NCBI RefSeq assembly: GCF_000143415.4
Contig: NW_003314342.1
Location: 512,217-557,288, forward strand
Reading direction: 5' to 3'
Source of the DNA: Selaginella moellendorffii
Lineage: Eukaryota > Streptophyta > Lycopodiopsida > Selaginellales > Selaginellaceae
DNA length: 45,072 nt
Part shown: positions 20,944-31,606 of the stretch, in pieces
Position numbering within the stretch: position 1 is the stretch's first letter
Layout: each line of letters starts with the position of its first letter
Program-made: the position numbers and the translations under genes
The notes under the pieces: model-generated
Database searches by the model: none
Told to the model about the DNA's origin: nothing
The model's input: the letters and a program-made list of their open reading frames with translations, nothing else

Positions 20944-21830
20944 GGTTATAGTGATTTTACAAGTGGTATGTTCTAAGGTGGATAACCCAAAACTCTTAAC
21001 TGATTAAAAAAAAATGCATTCTTATTCATAGATAATTCCCTTAGCATATGTGTTCATGGGTTAAGTTCCACTCCATGGTTATGCTATGGTAAAGTATTAT
21101 AAGATATTTGGTGTCATAATAGTTTGATTTACATCTTCTCTCATCTCAAATTTCTATTGAATTAATCTTGTTCTATTTTTCATTTTATCTTGCTTAATAT
21201 GTATCATAATATAATTCTAGATGCTCTTTAGTGGCACAAAGATAACTTAACCTATTTTTAAATTATATATTGACTATAGGAAATAGAAATACTATATTCA
21301 GAAATAGGATTCTTGATATCTAAAATAAATAAATAAATATATATATATATAAAATTTAAATAAAATTTTGTTTTTATTTTAAAATAAAAATATTTAATAG
21401 ATATTAGATAAAATAAGAAAAAAAATATATTAATAACTGATTCATATTATATAAAAAGTGAAGATAATATAAGAGGAACAAATACATACATATAAAGCTT
21501 ATAGAAAGGATAAAAGTATTAAGACACTGTGAGTGCATGGAATATGGAACAGGCCCTCACAACACCAAACTTAAAGTCCTTAAGAAACTGGAGTAAAACA
21601 TTATTAATTTGTTTTATGCTTGAAGACTATTTATGGCATTTTTATTTTAAAGGAAAATTCAAAGTAAGAATTTCCAGTATGACTTTAAACTCTTTATTAA
21701 TTAATATTCAGAAAGACATTTTATATAATGGTAACTTAGAATTTTAAAATTTTATTATTTACACAATATATAAATTGAAATATAGTTTTATTAACTACTA
21801 CCTAGATAGAAAACAGAGAACTCAAGAATT

Positions 21831-22271
21831 ATGTTGTGGGTTTTTCTTATTATTCTTTTGAATTAATTATACCTGTCAAATATCTCTATCATCAAATTAG
21901 AAAAATAATTTATATAATCTCCAAAATCAGACTACAGTTTATCATGATTTTAATATGAAATCAGTCAATAAAACTAGAGATAATAAATTAGATGATTATG
22001 ATTGGAAGCCTGATATGATTTCAAGTGTGAGAACATGTAATACATATGGAAATGCTATAGTATGGTGTTATAGCTATGATTTCAAAAGGAAATATTTTGA
22101 TCATACATTTTATCAAGAATGCCATTTTTATTTACACAAAACTTATTTTATTGGTGTAACATTTAATGGCGAGGGATTACAACAGGTTGGTATGGATGGC
22201 AAAATTGGGCTTTTACAGGAAATTGGGAGAGAAGAAACACACAAACTGTGAAATTTCTTGCTGGATATTAA
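21831..22271 (+). pseudogene. Secreted-protein pseudogene, copy B
   Basis: This is homologous to 14975-15424 and starts with the same MLWVF codons. It has an in-frame TAA after 11 codons, where a small deletion changed the signal-peptide end. A 7-bp deletion near 22,180 shifts the frame in the aromatic block. The rest is closely similar to copy A at DNA level. Confidence 0.8.
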
Positions 22272-22790
22272 AGAACATTTAACTCTAAATAAAGAATATT
22301 TAATACTTAACAATAAAAGTTCTTAATATTATAAATTATTTATGTAAAATACCATTTTTATTTAAAATTGAATATGAATAAAAGAAAATTTAGCTTTTAC
22401 ACATTACTATTTCTACATAATTTTCTGTGGCAGCTAAAAATGTATTAAAAGACCAAAACAGCCTTTTACCACTTTAAGGAGAAGCACTAGAAAAAAGTAC
22501 CACTTCAATACCTTTAATTATCTTACAACAAGGCACCTTGGGGATTACAAATTTTCATATTACGCCTAAAAAGGTGTATCACTAATGTAAGTCTCTACTT
22601 TACTTAGAAGCATTAGTAGAGTGACCAAATGCCATCATCCCCAAGGGGGTAAACCCACCCTCAGCTCAAGCTTCCTTCCTATGTTTGTTCCTGTAGTATG
22701 TACCTCTTTCTCTCCATGTATATATAGTACATATCACTCTTCAAATTTTTACCAGTGTCATCTCTCCTAGTAATCAAATAATATTATACT

Positions 22791-22825
<35 letters not shown>

Positions 22826-24044
22826 ATACATATGAAGGAAAATTATTTTTTAGAAATGTTTTTAATCTAATAATATATATTAGTGTGACAATTAGAGCTT
22901 AAGTTTGCCTTTATTTTTTATGATTTAGCTATTATCAATGTATTTCTTATGTTACTTAATCGATAAAAAATATCATTACTTTTTCTTAAGGATTTTTGTT
23001 ATGGTACCATAAAAGTTCATATGGTGATTAATATGGCTAATTGTATTAATAAGGGCTCTTCACTTTCCAATTTTACATATATTATGGAGAAAACTTCAAC
23101 TTATTAGTAACAAAAATGTTTCTTTTGCCAAACTTCAATTGGGCAGTGAAACAGCCTAGAGTGAGTTACAGCTCAAAGTTTTAGCTAGGAAAAGATATTA
23201 ATAAGAAAACCTAATTATGAGCTAGCAAGCCATGACATCTTATATGGCATATTACTATGTCCTAATATCAATCGCATCCTTGCATCTTGTGATGGCACTC
23301 CAATGGTAAGTTCCTTTGTCTTGGTGATGCTTTTTGCATAGAAACATTAGCTTGAGAGATTTGTCCAAACTCATGACATCAATTTTAAATTTAATTTTTG
23401 TGTGGCCAACACCTTGATAACATGGATGCTTGGAAGTATAGGGTATAAAAAGGCTCCATGCCAACAATTTGAGAACAGAAATTTCTCTAAATACTTCTCT
23501 TTTTTCTCTCCTCTTGGCATTGCTATGGATTCACTGCTTCGAGCAACAGCAATCTAGTGATTTCTTTTATAGTGTAAAGTTTAGCCAGATATACTACTCA
23601 TTATTTTTACTAGTCTTGAACTACAACTTTGCATCTTTTTATTCTTCATTAGTTCAGCAAGCCTGTCCTAAGTTTTCTGGCCCTTTCTTGTGTTAAAGGC
23701 TTTTCAGGCAGCAACTTTGGAGAGCTTATGAACTAGCTTGATTTAATCAGACAAGCTGGCCATGCTATGAGCAATAATCTGTCTATGGTCAGGTTTTGTG
23801 AAATAGAGATATTGAATGCTTTGTGTTGGCAATTAGTACAATAAGTTCTTGAACTAGACTACAAATATTAGTTACCCTTAAACTTCCTTTTGATAAAGAC
23901 TACATAGCAGTTTATTAATAAGGAGCATCTTACAAAATTGTTAATATTATTATTGTAAAACTGTTTTTCTAGTGTATATAAGACTAGTAATAAATCAGTA
24001 AATCAATCAAGCTATGGTGCTCAATAATTATTCTATTTGTATAT
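22272..24044. other. Non-coding remainder of copy B
   Basis: AT-rich DNA of about 1.8 kb with matches to 31,607-33,700 in copy C. A TA microsatellite lies at about 22,793-22,816. No coding frame is conserved between the copies here, so I annotate none. Confidence 0.5.
22793..22816. repeat. (TA)n microsatellite
   Basis: About 12 TA units, continuing into CA-rich bases. A similar tract is at the equivalent place in copy C (about 32,098-32,117). Confidence 0.85.
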
Positions 24045-25137
24045 CCGACCAAACAAGTCACCTTATGGAGCGCCAGTCCTCTTTATTATGAAAAAGGATG
24101 GAACCATAAGGATGTGTATTGATTATTAGGCACTCAACAAGATCACGGTCAAAAATAGTTATCTTTTGCATTGCATTATTTGTTTGACCAACTCTTAAAG
24201 GTTAAGTATTTTACACAACTTGATTTGTGGTCCAGGTATCATTAGATATAGGCAACAGATCAGAATGTGGAGAAAACAGTTTTTAAGACTTGGTACGGAT
24301 CTTATGAGTTCCTTGTCATGTCGTTTGGGTTATGCAATGCTCTAGCAATATTAATCACAATGATGGATAGAATATTTAGAGATTATTTATACATATTTGT
24401 TCCCTTATATATTGACAATATTCTAGTCTTCAGTGAAATGTTGGAGGATCATTTAAAACACTTAGAGCTGATATTTCAGAAGTTGCGTGAACACAAATTG
24501 TATGCTAAGGAAAGTAAATGTGCTTTTGGACAATTGCACATGAATTTTCTTGGGCATATATTGGTGGTGGCATAATTGAGGTGGACCCAAAGAGGGTGGA
24601 AGTGGTGAAGTTCTAGCAAGTCCCGACCACTATATCAGATGTTTGTTCTTTTCTCGGTTTGGCAAGATACTATCACAAGTTTGTCTGCAATTTTGCAAGA
24701 ATTACTCTTCCATTGACTGAGTTAATGAAAAGTAATATATTGTTTCACTGGACACTAGCTTGTCAACATGCTTTTGTATGGATGAAGGAGATCTTGACTA
24801 TGGTTCCTATTCTCAAGATCCTAGACCTCAATAAACCCTTTTGAAGTGCATTATGATGCATCTGGCTATGTTATAGATGTTGTGTTACAACAAAATTGTG
24901 ATAATGCGATTGGTGTTATGCTAAGGCAACACAGTTGTCCCATTGCGTTTTACTCCAAGAAATTGAATGAAACCTAACGAAGATGGCTAACGCACAAAAA
25001 AAAAATGTTTGTTATAGTGTTGGCATTAGAACATTGAAGACACTATTTGGGTGAACATACAAAGGTTTATACAGATAATAACACACTGAACTATTTTGCT
25101 ATGCAGCCAAAGCTTATGTTGAAGCAGTGTCCTAGAG
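24045..25137 (+). pseudogene. Gypsy fragment: reverse transcriptase to RNase H
   Basis: From 24,045 gypsy RT codons begin abruptly ([18 protein letters not shown]), continue through YGSYEFLVMSFGLCNAL, a YIDN in place of YIDD near 24,410, and NFLGHI. They go on to the connection region (ARYYHKFVCNFARI) and RNase H pieces (YTDNNTLNYFAMQPK). Stops, frameshifts and a short internal duplication near 24,860-24,930 show it is dead. The catalytic YIDD is altered. The lineage differs from gypsy-1 and gypsy-3. No LTR borders are visible. Confidence 0.8.
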
Positions 25138-25340
25138 ATTAACTCCTGGTACTAAGGGAGGCTAAAGCATGTTCCTTAAGGGATGGGGGGCAGGGGGCTA
25201 TGAAGGGTTCCAAATGTATAGTAGGGATAGTGGTTGGAATGCATGTTTGACCACTTGAAATATTAATTTGGTTCCCGCTAGGCTGTGTTGCTCTTTGTTT
25301 TGCATTCGATTTAAGTCTAAGCTTAAGCTCCACGCTGCTC
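25138..25340 (+). repeat. LTR fragment of the LARD/gypsy-1 family
   Basis: The phrase GGGTTCCAAATGTATAGTAG with preceding G-rich bases matches the old LTR around 12,600-12,640 (the inverse of TATACTTTTGGAACCCC in the LARD LTRs). It is a short, diverged piece in the orientation of gypsy-1's own LTR. The family therefore also existed elsewhere in the locus. Confidence 0.5.
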
Positions 25341-25489
25341 TAGTCAGTGGAGTACCCTCCTCTTTGTGTTAGGCCACTGGTATACCAAAATCATGCTAGA
25401 CACCATTTAACACCGTTTTGTATGCAAGTGCTGGATACGGGGAGCTGGTGCTTGTGGGATTGTATCAGACCCTCATTTTGTAGCACAAC

Positions 25490-25985
25490 AGGCTTGGAGT
25501 TCATATCCAAATTTAAATGCACTACAAAGACGATGCAATTGTTGGAAGATATTATCATAATTGTTGGCATGTCCGAATGCGTATTTGAAGATGTCTGGGA
25601 GAATACTCCAATCCCCAAGAGTGGCTACACTCAAACCATTGTACCACTGCAATGCTATCCCTTAAAGACATATAGGAAACTCATGCAAACATCAAGCATT
25701 ATCCCAAGAATGATATGTAGCAATCACCGTGAAGTGATCGAACCAATAGTACACATCAACCCTAGGATTCCCATGAAAGAACTCTGACCGAACGCGAGGA
25801 TTAGCACCAAGAGCAGGAAGAGCTATAACACGTGCCGTGAATGCCGCCATCAATTAAGTTTGGTTGTTCAATTGCAATCGCATAGCATCAAACAGTTGCA
25901 CCAACTACTGCTCCAGAGTCAAAAGAGGAGGAGACTATTGCTCTGCCATAAAGATGAATGAAAAAGAAAGAGTAAAAGAAATGAA
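25490..25985 (-). pseudogene. Gag fragment of a second gypsy-3 copy
   Basis: 25,530-25,985 matches 29,900-30,345 closely, covering the leader and first part of gag of gypsy-3 on the minus strand. The ATG is at 25,949. Homology weakens past 25,500. It lies directly beyond the integrase end of gypsy-3, so two copies are joined head to tail with everything between the integrase end and the next leader missing. Confidence 0.75.
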
Positions 25986-25999
25986 ATAAAAAAAGCTCC

Positions 26000-27359
26000 T
26001 GATTCCTTTGTATGAAGTGTTTCAACTGCTGCACATGCATAATCTCTTGAGGATCAGCCTGCTAAACGTCATGCCGAACCTCATAAACTTGTGGTCCAAC
26101 TTGCCGCAACACCCGATATGGTCCTTTCCACTGTGCAAGGAGCCTCTTAGATAAACCACGTACTGTAAGATGGGGAAAACAGACTAACACCAAATCATCC
26201 ACTTTGTACTTTGCAGGTGGACGATGATGGGAGTTGTAGTGCCGTTGTTATCCCACTTGTACGCGGCCTAAGTGTTCAGCAGACTCCGGACAAGTGGAAG
26301 AATGCTTGTTAAATATTGATCCCATGATCTAGCATCCGCAACTCGTGGCAATCGCGAAGGTAAACCCAGCTCCGTTGGTAATATTGGATCATAACCATAT
26401 AGGAGATTATATGGTGAAGCACCAACAGAACTCTGCACCCCAATGACATATGCATACCGAAGAGACGGCAAATAACCATCCCAATCCGAATGCTGAAAGT
26501 TCACATACTTCGCAATCATCCCCTTGAACGTCCAAACGAGCCGTTCCACCAGACCGTCTGATTGTGGATGATAAGCACTCGTGAAAGTGTGGCGAATCCC
26601 CAACCGAGACGTCAAAACATGAAATGCCTCAGCCATAAATGCAGGACCATTATCTGAAAGAATTCGCTCTAGACAAGAATGCTAGAACACCACTCAATTG
26701 AGGAGGAAGTAGCCAACAGCAGTTGCAGAGGCACTAGCAAGAGCACTAACTTCCACCCAACGAGTCAAATAGTCAGAAGCAATAATAACATACTCATTGC
26801 CAGCAGTCGACCGTGAAAAAGGTCCCATAAGATCAAACGCCACCAACTCAAACGGACGGGAAACTACAATTGACTCCAACCGTCCTTCCGCAGCCCGAGG
26901 GGGAGTATTACGAGCTTGGCACCAAATGCAGCTACGCACATACCGGATAATATCACATCACACCTCCTGCCAATAGAAAAACCTGCGTAGCTTCTCGATT
27001 ACACAACGATGTCCTATATGCCCACCTAGAACAGGAGAATCATGGTAGGTATGGAGAAACCGTGGAATAAAGATAAAAGGCACCACCAACCGTAAATGAT
27101 CATTAGGATCTATCCCCACAAGATAAAGAAGGCCATCTTCAAGACGATATTGAAAATGTAAATGCCGGAAAGGCAAGTCATCAGCAAGTGATGCAGGATT
27201 CTCAAACCCATCTTGAAGCCTTCGAATCCATGGCTCAATCTTTTGAGCCTCACGAACCTCATCAAGTGAAGGTAGATCTTGCTCTGCACCTTGTGGACAC
27301 TGAACATCAAGTACAACAACCGCCAACGGCATAGAATCCTCGTCTAGAAAATCCATAGA
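26000..27359 (-). pseudogene. Gypsy-3: integrase
   Basis: The zinc finger has its His pair in GGHIGHRC and its Cys pair in CIWCQARN, split by a frame break near 26,945. The core shows AFDLMGPF (first Asp), ILSDNGPAF (second Asp, near 26,655) and HPQSDGLVERL (Glu), so all three catalytic acids are still encoded. The C-terminal part with LAQWKGPYRVLRQVGPQVYEV is visible to about 26,000. No chromodomain is seen. Frameshifts near 26,690 and 26,270 and a stop near 26,070 break it. Confidence 0.87.
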
Positions 27360-28154
27360 TGCTGGAACGACAGGCTCGTTAGAAACATTAGAAGAGAGTG
27401 AAGAAGGAAGAGGAGCTCGAGAAAGGGCATTAGCATCAGCCATAGAACTCCCTAGGCGGTGAACAACATCAAAATCATATATCTGAAGCTTCAAAGCCCA
27501 CCGAGCAGTACGACCAACCAAGTTCTTCCGCTTTAATAACGAAGTAACAGCAGCATGGTCACCTTCAAGTAACGTCCAAGAACCATGTAGATATGCATGA
27601 AGTTTCTCGAAACCCCAGACTGCTGCTAAACACTCCTTCTCTGTCGTGGAGTAGTTCATCTCTGCTGGTTGTAATGTACGGTTTATATATGCAATGGGAT
27701 GGCGCTGACCAGGCACACTCAAGCTCTCTTGCATTAACACACCTTCAAGACCAATGTCAGAAGCATCCACGCGCAAAATAAAAGGTCGAGTCTAGTCAGG
27801 ATATGCTAAAATCAGAGGAGTTGTCAATAACTCTTTGAGATCCTTGAATGCCCGCTCACAATCCGGAGACCAGATGAAAGATAACGTTGATGACTTCAGC
27901 AACGCTCGCAATGGTGCAGTGCGATTAGAAAGATGATCCACAAAACGCCCGAGATACTGCACCTTGCCCAAGAAGCGCTGCACATCATTCACAAACTTCA
28001 AAGTAGGGAACTTTAGAACAGCCACAAGTTTGTCATGATCAACTTGCAAACCCTCACGAGAAATACGGTACCCAAGATAAATTGTGTCCTTGGATCCAAA
28101 CACACACTTCGACTGCTTCAGCTTTAAACCAACATCGCGTAGCCGATCCAACAC
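27360..28154 (-). pseudogene. Gypsy-3: connection domain and RNase H
   Basis: The thumb/connection part (LKQSKCVFGSKDTIYLGYRI, VQRFLGKVQYLGRFVDHL) is followed by RNase H. In RNase H, MRVDASDIGLEGVL supplies the first Asp, TEKECLAAVWGFEKL the Glu, and GDHAAV the third position, where Thr-Asp is usual. A TAG at about 27,793 interrupts it. Confidence 0.85.
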
Positions 28155-28181
28155 TTTACAAACATCACAAACGTGCTCTTC

Positions 28182-28780
28182 CTACGTCCCCTCTGAGTAG
28201 ATCAAGACATCATCAATGAAGTCAGTAGTCACCTCCGGCATATCGCAAAGAACCTCGTCCATCATCCGTTGAAAAGTTGCTGGAGCATTGTTCAAACCAA
28301 ATGGCATCACCAAGAACTCATACAAACCAAATGGTGTACGAAAAACAATCTTAAAAATATCTTCTTCGGCCATCGGTACTTGCCAGTGCCCAGAAGCAAG
28401 ATCTAGCTTGGTGAACCAACGACTTTGCCCCAGATGATCTAAGAGATCAGCAGTGTGAGGAAGAGGGTACACATCCGGGATCGTTACGTCGTTTAACGGA
28501 CGATAGTCAATGCAGAAACAAATACTCCCATCAGGCTTCGTCACAAGATGAGGTTCACATGCCCAAGGACTCCGCGACTTCCGAATAACACCCTTCTCTA
28601 ACATCTCCTTGACATTTGCATGTAAAATCTTGATCCCTTTGGTGACCGACAACAAACAGGAACCTTGATTGGACGAGCATCCCCAGTTGGAATCGGATGA
28701 CGTGTAGCAATCTTGGCTTCAGACGATAGGTCAAAGTCAAAGAGATCAGAATACTCCTTCATGAGCCGATCAACTGCTGC
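28182..28780 (-). pseudogene. Gypsy-3: reverse transcriptase
   Basis: The frame 28,655-28,182 contains SPWACEPHLVTKPDGS, FTKLDLASGHWQVPM, VMPFGLNNAPATFQ and FIDDVLIYS, so the catalytic YxDD box has Phe in the first position. A frame change near 28,650 separates the RT start (ATRHPIPTGDARP). A TAG at about 28,182 follows the catalytic box. Confidence 0.88.
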
Positions 28781-28984
28781 AACACAAAGATCGTCGGAAG
28801 GATCGAAAAAGGGAAGAGCAGAACAAGATGGAAACATAGGAGGAAATAGTGGGGAAACAAAAGTAATGGAAGCAAAGGTAGAAGTAGAGGGACGAAGAAG
28901 TACGGAAGTGAAAGGAATGGATGAAACATAAGAAAGTATAAGACAAGGGGGAGAAGCCTCGAAGTCACACTTGGCATGATTGCA

Positions 28985-29359
28985 CTACAACCAATCCATA
29001 CCAAGAATGAGGTCAAAAGCTTGACTCGACACCATCTGCAACGACTGTAACTCAAGCTCGAGATCGCCCACACGCACAACCAAGTCTGCCTCATCCCGTG
29101 CACATGCATGTGTATGGCCATTGTCATAAAGAATGAAAACTGGTTCCGCTGCATGATGCAAGTGTAGATAACAACGTGTGGCAACAGGTCGAGCAATAGA
29201 AGATAAACTCGAACCTGTATCAACCAACACGGAGAGAATAATAGGAGACCTTTTGTTATAAAGACAAGCTTGGAAAGTAAACACTGAATGAACTGGTGCC
29301 GAGTGAACCCCTTGATGATACTCCAGAAAGAAAGATGAAAAGGTCACTGACTTATTCAC
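28985..29359 (-). pseudogene. Gypsy-3: protease
   Basis: An open frame with SVLVDTGSSLSSIA carries the catalytic DTG of retropepsins, and the closing motif DLILGMDWL is present as in plant gypsy proteases. A stop follows at 28,985. The frame lies 5' of RT as usual. It would process the polyprotein if the element were intact. Confidence 0.85.
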
Positions 29360-30309
29360 GCAAGGTCCCTCCGTTACTCACGCAACTTCTCGTTTCCCGG
29401 ATGCATCTCGGTGTCCAAACCTTCCACTGCAGCAGCACCAACGGGACGTTGCTGACGCCAAGGTCTCCACCCAGGAAATGGAGGTCGCCAATCCAAAAAA
29501 CGCCGACAATGCCGACAACGCCGATAAGTATAACCAACTTCATCACATGCCCAACAGCGAATATCACGGCCACGACCACGTCCTCACCCTTGGCCTTGGA
29601 CTTGAGCAGCAACAGCATCAACCTCCATGGGAACAGGACCATCACCCACAGGAAGTGGAGCTGAAGGACGTGCAGCGAGAAGTGGAAGAGGCGACATCTC
29701 ATAACGTTGTGCCAAGCAAAGAGCATCGTCAAGGGTGGCAGGAGCAAGTGCATATACAGTCCGACAAGATCTTGACGAAGTGCTGGCCACAACATTCCTA
29801 GCTTGATCCGCTCCGACATATTTGGCTCCGCACGAAGCAAAAGATTTCGGAAACGAACACCAAATTGCATCACCAACTCAGATGGCCCTTGGCGAAGACG
29901 ATGCAATTGTTGGAAAGCATCATCATAGTCATCGGCATGTCCAAAGGTGCGTTTGAAGACATCGGGAAGAACACTCCAATCCCCATAAGTGGCTGCTCCC
30001 AAACTGTTGTACCACTGCAATGCCTTGGAAACACGTGGGAAACTCACGCAAACCTCGAGCATTATCCCAAGAATGATATGTGGCAATCACCGTAAAGTGA
30101 TCGAACCAATGGTACACATCATCCCCAGGATTCTCGCGAAAGAACTCCGGCCGAACACGAGGATTGGCACCAAGAGCAGGAGGAGTTGTACCATGTGCTG
30201 TGAACGCCGCCATCAATTGAATTTGGTTGTTCAATTGCAAGCACATAGCATCAAACAATTGTACTAATTGTTGCTCCAGAGTCAAAGGAGGAGATTACTG
30301 ATCTGCCAT
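29352..30309 (-). pseudogene. Gypsy-3: gag and zinc knuckle
   Basis: The capsid-like region is readable: RPEFFRENPGDDVYHWFDHF, ALQWYNSLGAATYGDW, QLHRLRQGPSELVMQFGVRF. A CCHC-like zinc knuckle follows near 29,540 (CWACDEVGYTYRRC). Frameshifts near 30,050 and 29,760 divide it over three frames. The ATG at 30,309 is followed by a stop at codon 5, and the same holds for the second copy at 25,949. Confidence 0.85.
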
Positions 30310-30683
30310 AAAGACGAATGAAAAAGAAAGAGCAAAAGAAGAGAAATGACAAAAAGCTAGAAGGAAATGATAGATCTAGACAATGCAAAAAGTTAGATCT
30401 AAACCAAAATCCTGAAAAGAAAGAACAAAATAAAGGAAATGGAAAAAGCTAGATTTAGACAATGCAAAAGCTAGATCTAAATTGAAATCCCAAATCCAAG
30501 CACTCCCTAGGGACAATCAAAGGTGCCCCTCATCTCCACTAATATGAAATGTGCATATCAATTAACCCAAAAACCCTAGTTTATATATAGGAGCGAGTGG
30601 TCCAGATTGAAACTAATCCAACGGCTACAAAAATCCCACTACACTAATCTTAGTATATGGCATTGTAGCCATACACTTGGCCC
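30310..30683 (-). promoter_or_regulatory. Leader and probable promoter of gypsy-3
   Basis: Upstream of the gag ATG (30,309) the minus strand has a pyrimidine-rich leader with repeated AGCTAGATCTA-like phrases. Near 30,570-30,585 it has CCTATATATAAACTAGGG, a strong TATA box about 270 bp before the ATG. This is probably the remaining part of the 5' LTR and untranslated region, but no LTR end can be assigned. Confidence 0.45.
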
Positions 30684-30728
30684 TCACACACACACACACA
30701 CACACACACAGATATATATATATATATT
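30684..30728. repeat. (CA)n(TA)n compound microsatellite
   Basis: About 13 CA units, then GA, then about 9 TA units. It lies exactly between gypsy-3 and copy C and may mark the breakpoint of the duplication. Confidence 0.88.
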
Positions 30729-31154
30729 CTGAAATATTATTTTAAATAAGAAAATATTAAATTTTTTATTAGGAAAATTTAAAATAAATAAAATATATTA
30801 ATAAGTAATTTATATTATATAAAAATAGAGGATAATATAAGAGGTAAAAATACATGCATATAAAGCTCATAGGAAGGATAAAAGTATTTAAGTCACCAAG
30901 CTTAAAGTCCTTAAGAAACTGGAGAAAACATTATTAATTTTTTTTATCTTCTATCCTTGAAGACTATTTATTGTATTTTTATTTTTAAAAAAAGAATTTC
31001 CAGTATGACTTTGAACTTTTTATCAATTAATATTCAGAAAGAAAATGTATATACTGGTAAATTAGACCTTTGAAATTTTATTATTTACACAATATATAAA
31101 TTGAAATATAGTTTTATTAACTACTACCTAGATAGAGAAAAAGAGAACTCAAGA

Positions 31155-31606
31155 ATGATGTTGTGGGTCTTTTTTATTATTCTTTTAAATATTCATTATA
31201 CTTGTCAAATATCTCTATCATCAAATGAGAAAAATAATTTATATAATCTCAAAAATAAGACTACAGTTTATCATGATTTTAATATGAAAAAATTCAATAA
31301 AACTAGTGATAATAAGTTAGATGATTATGATTGGAAGCCTGATATGATTTCAAGAGTGAGAACAGTAATACATATGGAAATGCTATAGTATGGCGTTCTA
31401 TACATCATTTCAAAAGTAAATATTTTGATCATACATTTTATCAAGAATGCCATTTTTATTTACATCAAACTTATTTTATTGGTGTAACATTTAATGGCAA
31501 GGGATTATTTGAAACAACAGGTTGGTATGGATGGCAAAATTGGGCTTTTACAGGACATTGGGAGAGAATAAATACAGAAACTGTAATATTTCTTACTGGA
31601 TATTAA
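31155..31606 (+). pseudogene. Secreted-protein pseudogene, copy C
   Basis: Homologous to 14975-15424, with tandem ATGs at 31155 and 31158. The signal peptide and first 65 codons are open. A 1-bp deletion near 31,364 (ACATGT to ACAGT) shifts the frame, and the product would end at 31,388. Downstream homology resumes in the original frame to the aromatic block and a stop near 31,604. Confidence 0.8.

Larger units (their letters stand above)
20944..24044 (+). repeat. Duplicated AT-rich segment, copy B
   Basis: Copy B begins at the same point as copy A (compare 14,148) directly after gypsy-2. It contains the middle blocks absent from copy A, and ends at 24,044 (TTCTATTTGTATAT) where A and C continue. 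A gypsy RT fragment starts at that base. All three copies point the same way. Confidence 0.83.
25990..30309 (-). mobile_element. Gypsy-3: near full-length Ty3/gypsy coding region, decayed
   Basis: Gag, zinc knuckle, protease, RT, RNase H and integrase occur in order on the minus strand from 30,309 to about 26,000. The protein sequences differ clearly from gypsy-1/2, so this is another gypsy lineage. GC content is higher than in the flanking duplicated segments. No LTR pair can be defined; the upstream leader runs to about 30,660. Confidence 0.9.

Noticed and set aside
25347-25787. 146-codon + strand frame
   Set aside because: It is antisense to the gypsy-3 gag fragment.
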